Made by a program: the position numbers and the translations under genes. Of a DNA stretch of 64,000 nt, positions 24,115-33,827 are shown piece by piece. This DNA comes from NORP110 sp051251595 (lineage in GTDB: Bacteria > Pseudomonadota > Alphaproteobacteria > Rhodobacterales > Rhodobacteraceae), in contig JBPOFA010000008.1 in NCBI GenBank assembly GCA_051251595.1, positions 1 to 64,000 on the forward strand. The letters are read 5' to 3'. Numbering within the stretch: position 1 is the stretch's first letter; each line of letters starts with the position of its first letter. The notes under the pieces are model-generated. The model did no database searches. It was not told the DNA's origin and saw only the letters and a program-made list of their open reading frames with translations.

Positions 24115-26646
24115 CTAGTCAGAAACGCGCTGTTTCAGTGCTAAATGCGCTGCGGCCAACCGCGCAACGGGAACACGGTAAGGTGAACACGATACATAGT
24201 TGAATCCCGCTTCTCGACAAAAGGCGATAGATTCGGGGTTGCCGCCATGTTCGCCGCAGATCGACAAAACGATGTCTTTTCGCGCCTTGCGGCCCCGTTC
24301 TGCCCCAAGGGTCAAAAGCTCTCCGACACCTTCCGTATCCAAAATATGGAACGGATCCTCGTCAAAAACGCCCTTGGCGACATAGTCGTTCATGAACAAC
24401 CCGGCATCGTCGCGCGACAGGCCATAGGTCATCTGGGTCAGGTCATTTGTTCCAAAGGACAGGAAAGAAACATGCTGCGCGATTTCTTCGGCGCGCAAGG
24501 CGGCCCTGGGCGTTTCGACCATCACGCCCAGCTTGTAGGTGAAATCAGCGCCGGTTTCGTTGCGCACAGCCGAGGCGACCGCATCGACACGCATCTTGAC
24601 CAATTCGACCTCTTTCTTGGCAGAGACCAACGGGATCATGATTTCGGGTTCCACCGGATCACCGCGCTTGCCAACCTTTACCGTGGCTTCAAAAATCGCG
24701 CGGGCCTGCATGTCATAGATTTCGGGAACCGTGATCCCCAGCCGAACGCCCCGCATGCCCAACATTGGGTTGGTTTCTTTCATATCCTCAACGCGGCGCA
24801 CCACGTCGGACATGGGCAGGCCCAATGCTTCAGACAATTCACGGATGCCGTCGCGATCCGAAGGCAAGAATTCATGCAAAGGCGGATCAAACAGGCGAAT
24901 ACAGACATTCAGGCCCTGCATAACCTCAAACAGGCCTTCAAAATCGGCCCGTTGCATTGGCAGCAAGCGTTCCAAGGCCGCCGCCCGGTCTGCTGATGCC
25001 TCTGCAAAAATCATTTCGCGCATCACCACAAGGCGGTCTTCGTCAAAGAACATATGCTCTGTCCGGCACAGGCCAATCCCCTGCGCGGCAAAGTTCCGGG
25101 CCACGCGGGCCTCGTCAATGGTGTCGGCATTGGCACGGATATCAATGTCGCGGGCCTCATCCGCCCAGCCCAGCAGCGCCTGAAACGCGTCGTCCAGCGC
25201 GGGTTCAGACATCGCAACGGCCCCGGCAAGCGCCTGCCCGGCCGTGCCATCAATTGTAATCACATCCCCTTCATGCAGGGTTTTCCCGTCCGGGGTCGTG
25301 ATGGTTTTCTTTTTGCCGTTTAGTTTCAATCCCGACGCACCAACGACACAGGGCAATCCGTAGCCACGCGCAATCACAGCCGCATGGCTGGACATGCCGC
25401 CCCGTTCAGTCAGAACGCCGCTTGCCGCGTTCATGCCGCGCACGTCTTCGGGCGTCGTTTCGCGCCGGACCAGAATACAGTGCTCGCCACGCGCCTCGCT
25501 GGCTTGTGCAGCGGCCGAGGATAAAACAATTTTGCCAACCGCAGCACCAGGGCTTGCGGCAATCCCGGTGACAAGGACCGAACGCTCTGCGCCCTCATCC
25601 AAATGCGGGTGCAACAGTTCGGAAAGTGATCGCGGTTCGATCCGCAGAACGGCTTCTTGTTGTGTGATAATGCCATCGCCAGCCAGATCCACGACGATCC
25701 GAACCGCCGCGCGGGGGCTGCGCTGCACCCGAACCGCGTCAAGCACATGGAGCTCACCGTTTTCCAGGGTGAATTCCAGCTGCATTTCTTCGCGCAGCTT
25801 TTCACGGCACAATTGGCCAGCAGCCATCAGTTCCTGAAAAATCTCTGGGTCTCGCTCCTCCAGCGATTTTCCGCGTTTGTCCTTGGTCAGATAGAGCGCT
25901 TTGGACGCGCCGCTTAAGGCATCCCGGCCCTGGGTTTGGCTTTGGTAGCGGCCCGTGATCTTTTTCAAGCCCGTTGCCGGGTCCACGAATTGGATGACCC
26001 CGGCCCCGCTTTCGCCGGGACCAAAGCCAAGGGCCATTTCCTGAACGATCAGGCCCAGCCCCGCATCCTCTGGCGCGCCTTTGGCACGGCGCAACAATCG
26101 GGCGGTTGTACCGCTCCAGCTGCGGGCCATAGAGCGCAGAACTGCGACCAGCTGAACCGAGGGATCTTGTGGGAAAGGCTCTTCGGTCTCGGCCTCATAG
26201 GCCTCAAGCGCGTCATCTATGCTGTCCAAAACGAACATTTCCGGGTCCAGCCGCGCGACTTGAATGGCGTAGGCCTGCACAAATCGAAGATAAAGCGCGT
26301 CGGCGGCTTTTTTGCCGTGGCTAACCGAAAGCTCTGCATGGCGGGCGTCATTCATACCGATGTTCAGCATGGCCCCTGGACCGCCCCAATCGGGATCTTC
26401 AGAGGATGGCCGCACAGAGACCAGCGGCCCGTCCCCGAATGTCGCCAGCAAAGACCCGACATCCGGCATCTTACCGGCTGCGATCCGTTGTACCGTGTCA
26501 AAGGACAAAGCGACCGTTTGCGGGATCGGCAGATCAAGCCGCATCAGACGTTGCAAGCATTTCGCCCGCCCACCATGCGTATCGGTGGCGATCGGCGCGA
26601 CACGCCTTATGCGGGTAAACCCTTGGATCTCAACATGTTTCTGCAC
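24115..26646 (-). CDS. ppdK: Pyruvate, phosphate dikinase
   Basis: This 843-residue enzyme interconverts pyruvate, ATP and Pi with PEP, AMP and PPi. The ATP-grasp N-terminal part (about 1-330) ends before the swivelling phosphohistidine domain, whose active His lies in ERGGMSSHAAVIARG (near residue 430). The C-terminal TIM barrel carries GTNDLTQMTYGLSRDDA and SICGEHGGNPESIAF with the catalytic Cys. It is about 30-50 residues shorter than typical PPDK. The glycine-rich nucleotide loop reads VSVRPSSEDPDWGGPG instead of the usual SVRSGARxSMPGM, so nucleotide preference could differ. Confidence 0.93.
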   Translation of the reverse strand: MQKHVEIQGFTRIRRVAPIATDTHGGRAKCLQRLMRLDLPIPQTVALSFDTVQRIAAGKMPDVGSLLATFGDGPLVSVRPSSEDPDWGGPGAMLNIGMNDARHAELSVSHGKKAADALYLRFVQAYAIQVARLDPEMFVLDSIDDALEAYEAETEEPFPQDPSVQLVAVLRSMARSWSGTTARLLRRAKGAPEDAGLGLIVQEMALGFGPGESGAGVIQFVDPATGLKKITGRYQSQTQGRDALSGASKALYLTKDKRGKSLEERDPEIFQELMAAGQLCREKLREEMQLEFTLENGELHVLDAVRVQRSPRAAVRIVVDLAGDGIITQQEAVLRIEPRSLSELLHPHLDEGAERSVLVTGIAASPGAAVGKIVLSSAAAQASEARGEHCILVRRETTPEDVRGMNAASGVLTERGGMSSHAAVIARGYGLPCVVGASGLKLNGKKKTITTPDGKTLHEGDVITIDGTAGQALAGAVAMSEPALDDAFQALLGWADEARDIDIRANADTIDEARVARNFAAQGIGLCRTEHMFFDEDRLVVMREMIFAEASADRAAALERLLPMQRADFEGLFEVMQGLNVCIRLFDPPLHEFLPSDRDGIRELSEALGLPMSDVVRRVEDMKETNPMLGMRGVRLGITVPEIYDMQARAIFEATVKVGKRGDPVEPEIMIPLVSAKKEVELVKMRVDAVASAVRNETGADFTYKLGVMVETPRAALRAEEIAQHVSFLSFGTNDLTQMTYGLSRDDAGLFMNDYVAKGVFDEDPFHILDTEGVGELLTLGAERGRKARKDIVLSICGEHGGNPESIAFCREAGFNYVSCSPYRVPVARLAAAHLALKQRVSD

Positions 26647-26758
26647 TGCGGCACCTTATATATGCAGCGGCAGAATAGCGCCGGATCGTGTTCGTGCAAC
26701 TGAAACGTAACAAGAGGTGGACGTATTTTCGTCAGTGATCACGCTTATTTGCGCGAAA

Positions 26759-28879
26759 TCAGCCCTCTATCCGGGTCAGATCCGCCACGGAAACGCAAAT
26801 TTTCCGGATATCACCCAACAGGTTCAGACGGTTGCGCCGCACGATATCGCTGTCTGCATTGACCTGTACCGCCTCAAAAAACGCGTCAATCGGCGCGCGC
26901 AGTGCGGCCATGCCGGTCATGGCTGCGGCAAAGTCTTCGGACTGGACCGCAGCGGCCAGCGCTGGGCCTTGGTCCGCAAGGGCTGTGAACAGCGCTTTTT
27001 CAGCGTCATCTTCGGCAAATTTCGCATCTGCGCCGTAGGAATATTCGACGCCATCCGCCTCTTCGGCCTGAGACAGGATGTTGTTGGCCCGCTTAAAGCC
27101 CTGCAACAGGTTTTCCCCGTCATCGGTCTTCAGGAAATCGGAAAGCGCGGTTGCGCGTTTGACCAGCAGTGTCAGATCATCATTGCCCGGCATCGCGATG
27201 CAGGCGTCGATGACGTCGTGACGAATGCCCTGATCGCGCAGATAGACTTTTAGGCGGTCATGGAAGAAAGATAGCAGGTCAGCGGCCGCTGAATCCAACG
27301 TTTCGGTTAAGTTCTCTCCATTTTTCATAGGAACAGGAATTCCATTCAAAGCTGTCTGAGCGTGATCTTGAATAAATTTCTGCAATGGCAGGGTTGTCTT
27401 GCTTTCAAACACCAGACGAATTACGCCCAGTGCCGCCCGACGCAGCGCATAGGGATCCTTCGATCCTGTTGGTTTTTCGTCGATGGCCCAGAACCCGGTG
27501 AGCGTGTCGATCTTATCGGCCAATGCTACGGCCACTGAAACCGGGGCCGTTGGCACGTCATCGGACGGACCAAGGGGTTGCCAATGTTCGATACACGCCT
27601 CTGGCACGCCATCATTATGGCCTGCCGCACGGGCGTAATAGGTGCCCATCACCCCCTGCAACTCGGGGAATTCATAGACCATTTCCGACGAAAGATCAGC
27701 CTTGGCCACGCGCGCGGCCTCTTCCGCGAGGTCGGGTTTCGCCCCGACCAGCGGCGCGATTTCACGGGCAAGGGCCGCGATCCGGTCGATGCGTTCGGCC
27801 TGAGAGCCAAGTTTCGCGTGGAACGTCACGTCCGACAGTTTGTCGGTCCAGGCCTTCATGCCATTGCGTTCAACGGTGCGCAGATCATTTTCCCAAAAGA
27901 ACTTCGCGTCCGACAAACGGGCGAACAGAACCTTTTGGTTGCCCGCCAGAATGGTTGCGCCTTTGTCCGTCGTTTCCGTATTGGCCACGGTGATGAATTT
28001 TTCGATCCGCTTGGTCTTGGGGTTGAGGATTGAAAAGAACTTCTGGTGCTCGCGCATAGAGGTTTGCAGCACTTCAGGCGGCAAGCCCAGAAAGGCGTCA
28101 TCAATGTCGCCCATCAAAACCACAGGCCATTCCACAAGGCCCGCGACCTCTGCCAACAGCGCCTTGTCTTCCACCACCTCTAGCCCTTGGGCAAAGGCCA
28201 TGTTGGTGGCATCGGCCCAGATGTGATCAGACCGTTCTGCCACGTCCAGCACCACATGGGCGCGTTTCAACTGGGTGGAATAGTCGTCGAAATTATGGAC
28301 CTTGATCGCACCTTTGGACAGGAAACGATGCCCCTGCGTCGTATCGCCAGAGGGGATGCCATCAATTTCGAAGGGCACAACCTGGGTTCCGGCCTCATCA
28401 GTCAGGATGCACAGGATCGAATGCAGCGGGCGCACCCATTTCAAACTGCCCTGCCCCCACCGCATGGATTTGGGCCAGGGAAAATTGCGGATCGTGTTGT
28501 CCATCACCTCGGCGATGATGTCGCCTGCAGGCCGACCGGCCCGTTTGATCGTGGCGAACCAGACCTGCCCCTTTTTGTCGTCGCGCGCTTCTAGATCGTC
28601 GCGAGTCAGACCGGTAGAGCGCAAGAACCCTTCCAAGGCTTTTTCCGGTGCGTCCGTACGGGGACCTTTGCGTTCCTCGACCGTGTCAGGGCTTTGGGCC
28701 AGCAGCCCCTCAACCGAAAGGGCCAGACGACGCGGGGTGGAAAACGCCCCGGCACTGGCATAGGTCAAACCGGCCTCGACCAACCCATCCGTGACAAGTT
28801 TTTTCAGGTCCTGCGCGGCGCGGGATTGCATCCGGGCCGGGATTTCTTCGGAAAAAAGTTCGATCAGCAAATCGGGCAT
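26759..28879 (-). CDS. glyS: Glycyl-tRNA synthetase beta subunit
   Basis: This 706-residue beta chain of the alpha2beta2 bacterial GlyRS contributes tRNA recognition and an HD-like domain. It starts MPDLLIELFSEEIPARMQ, typical of GlyS. Further blocks are FPWPKSMRWG, HEFxS-like FEIDGIPSGDTTQGHRF, and GTYYARAAGHNDGV. The anticodon-binding DALR-like domain covers the last 120 residues. It works with GlyQ encoded two genes upstream in the same operon, with a small membrane-protein gene between. Confidence 0.97.
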   Translation of the reverse strand: MPDLLIELFSEEIPARMQSRAAQDLKKLVTDGLVEAGLTYASAGAFSTPRRLALSVEGLLAQSPDTVEERKGPRTDAPEKALEGFLRSTGLTRDDLEARDDKKGQVWFATIKRAGRPAGDIIAEVMDNTIRNFPWPKSMRWGQGSLKWVRPLHSILCILTDEAGTQVVPFEIDGIPSGDTTQGHRFLSKGAIKVHNFDDYSTQLKRAHVVLDVAERSDHIWADATNMAFAQGLEVVEDKALLAEVAGLVEWPVVLMGDIDDAFLGLPPEVLQTSMREHQKFFSILNPKTKRIEKFITVANTETTDKGATILAGNQKVLFARLSDAKFFWENDLRTVERNGMKAWTDKLSDVTFHAKLGSQAERIDRIAALAREIAPLVGAKPDLAEEAARVAKADLSSEMVYEFPELQGVMGTYYARAAGHNDGVPEACIEHWQPLGPSDDVPTAPVSVAVALADKIDTLTGFWAIDEKPTGSKDPYALRRAALGVIRLVFESKTTLPLQKFIQDHAQTALNGIPVPMKNGENLTETLDSAAADLLSFFHDRLKVYLRDQGIRHDVIDACIAMPGNDDLTLLVKRATALSDFLKTDDGENLLQGFKRANNILSQAEEADGVEYSYGADAKFAEDDAEKALFTALADQGPALAAAVQSEDFAAAMTGMAALRAPIDAFFEAVQVNADSDIVRRNRLNLLGDIRKICVSVADLTRIEG

Positions 28880-28882
28880 GGT

Positions 28883-29362
28883 TTATTCTTTATATTTGTC
28901 GTTGAGCTGGTGCCAGGCGAAGGCCTGTCCATCTGGGTAAACGGCGATGATACGATCAACGCCGTCTTTGATATTGTGTTCGGACAGGAAAGCAACTGCG
29001 GTGCCGTCTTCGAGCGCGGCACCCACGTCTTGTGCGTTATAACAGTCGAACCAATCCGGGCCGTTCAATGGCTCTGCATTGTCCACGGTCTGATAGGTTT
29101 CGGTCAGCATTGCCAAAGACATCGTCGTCTTGAAACAGGCCCGAAACCGCAAAGGGGAACTGTTGGCGTCTATGCCCTCAAAATCCTCAGCCAAAATCGG
29201 TTTTGCGATATCCGTGCCAACCAGGGTCAGGCGCATCTCTGCGGCAGGGCTGTCGGCCTCTACCTTATCGAAATAGGCGTAGACCTGCAGATAATACATG
29301 GCCGCGCCGCCGATGAGGGCCGTAATCACAATAAAGCTCGCAAGTATTTTTCCAGTGTTCAT
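28883..29362 (-). CDS. Small membrane-anchored protein (DUF6446-like) between glyQ and glyS
   Basis: This 159-residue protein has a single N-terminal transmembrane helix (residues about 7-28) and a soluble domain predicted to be periplasmic. Two cysteines (CFKTT and CYNAQ segments) could form a disulfide. Its start overlaps the glyQ stop by one base (TAATG), and glyS begins 3 nt after its stop, so all three genes share one message. The DUF6446 name is from memory. The function is unknown. The placement inside a split aminoacyl-tRNA synthetase operon is conserved in Rhodobacterales as far as I recall. Confidence 0.82.
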   Translation of the reverse strand: MNTGKILASFIVITALIGGAAMYYLQVYAYFDKVEADSPAAEMRLTLVGTDIAKPILAEDFEGIDANSSPLRFRACFKTTMSLAMLTETYQTVDNAEPLNGPDWFDCYNAQDVGAALEDGTAVAFLSEHNIKDGVDRIIAVYPDGQAFAWHQLNDKYKE

Positions 29363-30282
29363 TACGCCGCCTTGCCGCCAGCCGGGGTTTCCAGAAAGGC
29401 ATCGGCGCAGGACTTGGCCAATGTTCTGACCCGGCCGATATAGGCTTGGCGTTCGGTCACAGAAATCACGCCGCGTGCATCCAGCAGGTTAAACACATGG
29501 CTGGCCTTGATGCATTGATCATAGGCCGGATGCGCCATGACGATCCGCTTGCCGGTTTTTGGGTCTTCGGCGGGTTCGGCCAGAATGCGGGCGCATTCGG
29601 CTTCGGCGTCTTCAAAGTGTTTCAGCAATGTCGCAGTGTCGGCCACATCGAAATTCCAGCGCGAATATTCGGCCTCTGTCTGACGAAACACGTCGCCATA
29701 GGTCAGCGGAGACGGGCTTTGCGGGTCATTGAACGGCATGTCCATGACGTGATCAACGCCCAGCACATACATCGCCAGCCGCTCCAGACCATAGGTCAGC
29801 TCGCCAGAGACAGGATGACAGTCGTGGCTGCCCACCTGTTGGAAATATGTGAACTGGCTGACTTCCATACCGTCGCACCAGACTTCCCAGCCCAAACCCC
29901 AAGCGCCAAGGGTCGGCGATTCCCAGTCATCCTCGACAAAGCGAATGTCGTGCTTGTCCATATCGACGCCAATTGCGCGCAGCGACCCAAGGTAGAGTTC
30001 CTGCAAATCGGGCGGCGAAGGTTTGATGATGACCTGGTACTGATAGTAGTGCTGCAACCGGTTTGGGTTTTCCCCATAGCGCCCATCCGTGGGCCGCCGC
30101 GACGGTTGAACATAGGCCGCAGCCCAGGCATTTGGCCCAAGCGCGCGCAACGTTGTTGCCGGATGGAACGTGCCTGCCCCGACCTCCATGTCATAGGGTT
30201 GTAGAATTGCGCAGCCCTTGGACGCCCAATAAGATTGCAGCGCCAGGATGATCCCCTGAAATGAACGTGGTGTCTCGGCCAT
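29362..30282 (-). CDS. glyQ: Glycyl-tRNA synthetase alpha subunit
   Basis: This 306-residue class II catalytic subunit charges tRNA-Gly with glycine. Landmarks are FQGIILALQSYWASKGC, LRALGPNAWAAAYVQPSRRPTDGRYGENPNR, and WEVWCDGMEVSQFTYFQQVG, all typical of the GlyQ active site. Length is normal. It is first in the operon with the small membrane protein and glyS. A 6-bp inverted repeat GAACCC/GGGTTC (30286-30291 and 30305-30310) lies in its leader; its role is unknown. Confidence 0.97.
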   Translation of the reverse strand: MAETPRSFQGIILALQSYWASKGCAILQPYDMEVGAGTFHPATTLRALGPNAWAAAYVQPSRRPTDGRYGENPNRLQHYYQYQVIIKPSPPDLQELYLGSLRAIGVDMDKHDIRFVEDDWESPTLGAWGLGWEVWCDGMEVSQFTYFQQVGSHDCHPVSGELTYGLERLAMYVLGVDHVMDMPFNDPQSPSPLTYGDVFRQTEAEYSRWNFDVADTATLLKHFEDAEAECARILAEPAEDPKTGKRIVMAHPAYDQCIKASHVFNLLDARGVISVTERQAYIGRVRTLAKSCADAFLETPAGGKAA

Positions 30283-30438
30283 AACGAACCCATTTGTGAA
30301 AAGCGGGTTCTCAATAGCATCCCCAAGCGTCGGGTCAATTGCGGTTTCGAAAATAGCACAAAGTTGACGTGCATTCCGCCGCCCATCCAGATATTCCTTT
30401 TCCTTGAATCGGTTTAACCAGGAGCTGCTGCTATCATC

Positions 30439-32169
30439 ATGCGCAAATATTTATTCGTTGTCCTTATTTCGATGCTGCCGGGTATCTTCACAGCCGCACA
30501 TGCGCAGCAATCTGTCTGGGTTCAGATTGAAGCAAAACCAAACCTGGCAGAGGCTGAAAAGCGCGCACAAGAATACGGCTCTACACTGCAATCGGTGAAC
30601 GGCTATTCATTGGGCTCCGGTTGGTATGCCATCGCGCTTGGGCCGTTTTCCCCGGCAGACGCGACCAATGTCCTGCGCCAGCTGCGCATCACCCGGCAAA
30701 TTCCGGGTGACAGTTACATTGTGGACGGAAGCCGGTTTCGCAACCAGTTCTGGCCAGTTGGGGCCGCCCTTGGCACGCCGCAACCTGTCGCCCCTTCCCT
30801 GCCAGAAACCGAAACCGTTGCAAAACCGGTGATCGCTGCACTGGAAACGCCTGCCCAGGCCCGTCGATCAGAGGCGCAATTGTCGCGCGAAGAACGAATG
30901 ATGTTGCAGACCGCCCTGAAATGGGAAGGATTCTACACGGGCGCAATTGACGGTGCGATTGGGCCGGGCACGCGCAATTCTATGGCCGATTGGCAAAGCT
31001 ACGAAAATTACGACATCACCGGCGTTCTAACCACCAAGCAACGCAACATTTTGATGAACCGCTATGCGGAAGTCCTGAACCAGATTGGCATGGGCCCGGT
31101 TTACGACACGACCGCCGGTATCAAGATCGATATGCCGCTGGAAATGGTCGAACTGGACCGGTACGAGCCGCCTTTTGCACATTTCAAATCCCGCAATGGC
31201 AGCGAGGTCACGGCGCTTTTGATCAGCCAATCCGGCGACGAAGCAACGCTAAGCGGGTTGTTTGATATCATGCAGACGCTGGACATCGTGCCGCTGGATG
31301 GCCCGCGCGAGATTGGTAAGAACAGCTTTACGCTGATCGGCCAAAGCTCAAAGATTTATTCATATACTTACGCGGCTCTTAAGAACGGACATGTCAAAGG
31401 CTTTACGCTGGTTTGGCCCGCAGGCGACAGCAAGCGGCGCGATTTGGTAATCTCTGAAATGCGCGCCAGTTTTGAAGCCCTGCCCGATGATGTTCTGCCA
31501 GATGTCTATGGCGACCCGAATGCGGCGCAATCCGTCGATCTGCTGGCAGGGCTGACCATCCGCAAGGCCGATCTGTCACGCACCGGTTTCTTTGTGAATT
31601 CGGATGGCGCGATCCTGACCACATCAGAGGTCATCGGCTCTTGCGAGCATATTACGATTGACGATGAGTTTTCAGCAGATGTTGTGGCCAGTGACGCCGG
31701 ATCGGGTCTTGCCCTATTGCAGCCGAAAGAAAAACTGCTGCCGATCAGTTTCGCGCAATTCCAGCCAAGCGCCCCACGGATCAACTCTGAGGTAGCGGTG
31801 TCTGGATATTCTTATCAGGGCGCCCTTGGGGCCCCCACCCTCACCTATGGCAAACTGTCTGATCTAAAAGGGTTAAAGGGCGAACCGACGCTGAAACGCC
31901 TTGCCATGGTGACGACCGAAGGCGACGCAGGCGGCCCGGTCTTTGACACAAGCGGGTCTGTGCTGGGGATGCTGTTGCCAGATGAAAACACGGCCGGCAA
32001 AGTCCTGCCCGAAGATGTGTCCTTTGCCTCAGACACTGTTGCGATCGTCGACTTTCTGTCTGCGAATGGCATAGGCGCTGTCGCCTCTGACAAGGTGGAC
32101 CGTGTCGCCCCGGAAGATCTGACATGGCAGGCCGCGGATATTACGGTTCTGGTGAGCTGCTGGAACTGA
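30439..32169 (+). CDS. SPOR/peptidoglycan-binding protein with a catalytically dead trypsin-like domain
   Basis: This is a 576-residue exported protein. The signal peptide ends near TAAHA (residue 22). A SPOR-like domain follows at about 25-98 (SVWVQIEAKP, SGWYAIALGPF). A PG_binding_1 domain sits at about 150-208 (LKWEGFYTGAIDGAIGPGTR), and a chymotrypsin-fold domain at about 375-545. In that last domain the canonical GDSGGP reads GDAGGP (Ala497), the usual His site reads LTTSEVIG (Glu397), and the Asp region reads DAGSGLALL. The triad is therefore lost and the domain is probably a scaffold or binding module in the periplasm. It is divergent from glyQ. Confidence 0.85.
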   Translation: MRKYLFVVLISMLPGIFTAAHAQQSVWVQIEAKPNLAEAEKRAQEYGSTLQSVNGYSLGSGWYAIALGPFSPADATNVLRQLRITRQIPGDSYIVDGSRFRNQFWPVGAALGTPQPVAPSLPETETVAKPVIAALETPAQARRSEAQLSREERMMLQTALKWEGFYTGAIDGAIGPGTRNSMADWQSYENYDITGVLTTKQRNILMNRYAEVLNQIGMGPVYDTTAGIKIDMPLEMVELDRYEPPFAHFKSRNGSEVTALLISQSGDEATLSGLFDIMQTLDIVPLDGPREIGKNSFTLIGQSSKIYSYTYAALKNGHVKGFTLVWPAGDSKRRDLVISEMRASFEALPDDVLPDVYGDPNAAQSVDLLAGLTIRKADLSRTGFFVNSDGAILTTSEVIGSCEHITIDDEFSADVVASDAGSGLALLQPKEKLLPISFAQFQPSAPRINSEVAVSGYSYQGALGAPTLTYGKLSDLKGLKGEPTLKRLAMVTTEGDAGGPVFDTSGSVLGMLLPDENTAGKVLPEDVSFASDTVAIVDFLSANGIGAVASDKVDRVAPEDLTWQAADITVLVSCWN

Positions 32170-32194
32170 CCTAAAACCAAATAGACCTAGCGAC

Positions 32195-32224
32195 ACGGGC
32201 GGCCCCAATCGGGTCGCCCGTTTT
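32195..32224 (+). terminator. Terminator after the pseudoprotease gene
   Basis: ACGGGCG-g-CCC (32195-32205) pairs with GGG-t-CGCCCGT (32211-32221) around a 5-nt loop and is followed by TTTT. This is a good intrinsic terminator 26 bp after the stop. Confidence 0.8.
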
Positions 32225-32263
32225 CATTTGGATTGGGATGTTTGGGGCAACCCCGCTTTGGGC

Positions 32264-33712
32264 TTAGCTGCGCCAAAAATTGGCGCTGAACATAACGTAG
32301 ACAGCGACCAGTTCCAATCGGCCGATCAACATGCCCACACATAGAATCCACTTTGCAGCATCGTTCAACGGCCCGAAATTGCCTGCTGGTCCAATGGTTT
32401 CGCCCAGCCCCGGGCCGATATTGGCAAGGCTTGTCGCAGCGCCGGAAACGGACGTGATGAAATCCAGCCCGGTCATCGCCAAAAGCGCGGAAAACACGCC
32501 CAGTGACACGATGAACAAAACAAAAAACGCCATGACGGAGGACAAGACATCCTCTGTCACCGGACGCCCGTTATATTGGGGCGTGAAAATACCGTGCGGA
32601 GAATGGATGCGTTGAATCTGCGCTTTGATGGATGAAAACAGCAACTGATAGCGAAAGATTTTAACTGAACAGGCTGTCGACCCAGCACAGCCCCCCACCA
32701 AACCGATAAAGAACATCACCGAAACCGGGAATGGCCCCCAAAGAGAGTAATCCTCGCTCGAAAACCCGGTTCCGGACAGGATCGAGACGGTGTTGAATGT
32801 TGCCTTCCGGAACGAAAGCTCAACGGATTCAGGTGCCGTGGCCACCAAAAATGCAGTAATCATCAGGATAGTTATGACAGCGACAATAAAGAATGTGTGA
32901 ATCTGCGTGTCTCGCAACAACGGCCGCGCTGTCCCGCCGACCAGTTGAACATATCGCACAAAGGGCAATGCCGCCAACATCATAAAAATCGCCGCCGCAT
33001 ATTCCGTCGCCGCGCTGAAAGTCGCAAATGAGGCATCATAATTGGCAAATCCGCCAGTAGATACAGTCGTCATGGAATGGGTGATCGCGTCAAACGGGTT
33101 CATTCCTAGGCCGACATAGGTAAACGCACAAATAATCGTAAGGCCAAAATAGATGACAGAAATTCTGGATGCAATTTCGGTTGCACGCGGCAGAATTTTT
33201 CCCATGGTTTCAAAGCCTTCGGATCGAAAGATTTGCATCCCCCCAACCCGCAGCGCAGGCAGAAACACCATCGCAACAACAACAATCCCGATACCGCCAA
33301 ACCATTGCAGGAGACTGCGCCAAAACAACAACCCTTTTGGAAAGTCATCCAGCCCTGAAAACACCGTTGCCCCAGTTGTGGTCATCCCGGAAATGGCCTC
33401 AAAAAACGCATCAACAAGTCGCGCCTCTGTTACTCCAAGAACAAACGGAAGCGCCCCAAATAAAGGCAAAACCACCCAGACGCTGGTCGTCAAAAAGAAC
33501 GTTTGCTGGATCGTCAGGCCCTCTTGAACCGAATTGGCACAGGCCAGCGCCAACAAGGCCCCGACCGTCATTGAAATCACAGCGGATTCCAGAAAGGCGG
33601 GCCAGTTGTCGTTGCCTTCGGTGAGGTCGATGAGCATCGGGAACAGCATAGACGCCCCCAAAGCGGCGACCAGCAAGCCGATGACATATCCGATTGGACG
33701 CATATCAAACAT
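32264..33712 (-). CDS. trkH: Trk-type potassium uptake membrane subunit
   Basis: This is a 482-residue membrane protein with the four-fold M1-P-M2 architecture of TrkH/KtrB. Selectivity-filter glycines are visible in ISGMTTTGATVF, TTVSTGGFANYDASF, SILSGTGFSSEDY and AATSLANIGPG. It imports K+ in partnership with a cytosolic TrkA, which is not in this window. No operon partner is evident; folE2 begins over 100 bp upstream. Length is normal. Confidence 0.95.
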   Translation of the reverse strand: MFDMRPIGYVIGLLVAALGASMLFPMLIDLTEGNDNWPAFLESAVISMTVGALLALACANSVQEGLTIQQTFFLTTSVWVVLPLFGALPFVLGVTEARLVDAFFEAISGMTTTGATVFSGLDDFPKGLLFWRSLLQWFGGIGIVVVAMVFLPALRVGGMQIFRSEGFETMGKILPRATEIASRISVIYFGLTIICAFTYVGLGMNPFDAITHSMTTVSTGGFANYDASFATFSAATEYAAAIFMMLAALPFVRYVQLVGGTARPLLRDTQIHTFFIVAVITILMITAFLVATAPESVELSFRKATFNTVSILSGTGFSSEDYSLWGPFPVSVMFFIGLVGGCAGSTACSVKIFRYQLLFSSIKAQIQRIHSPHGIFTPQYNGRPVTEDVLSSVMAFFVLFIVSLGVFSALLAMTGLDFITSVSGAATSLANIGPGLGETIGPAGNFGPLNDAAKWILCVGMLIGRLELVAVYVMFSANFWRS

Positions 33713-33827
33713 GGTGGCAAGGCTTGGCCCCAGCCGTCGCGCGTGTCAAGCGGTCACAAATGCTGGAAAACCCAATGCGGTCAAAATAGCTCAGCACATC
33801 AGCACTCCAGCCAAAACACCCTCAATT

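Noticed and set aside
24247..24996. Plus-strand open frame of 249 residues opposite ppdK
   Set aside because: It lies entirely antisense to the PEP-binding domain of ppdK and has no family resemblance.
29446..30204. Plus-strand open frame of 252 residues opposite glyQ
   Set aside because: It is antisense to a highly conserved synthetase and shows no domain pattern.
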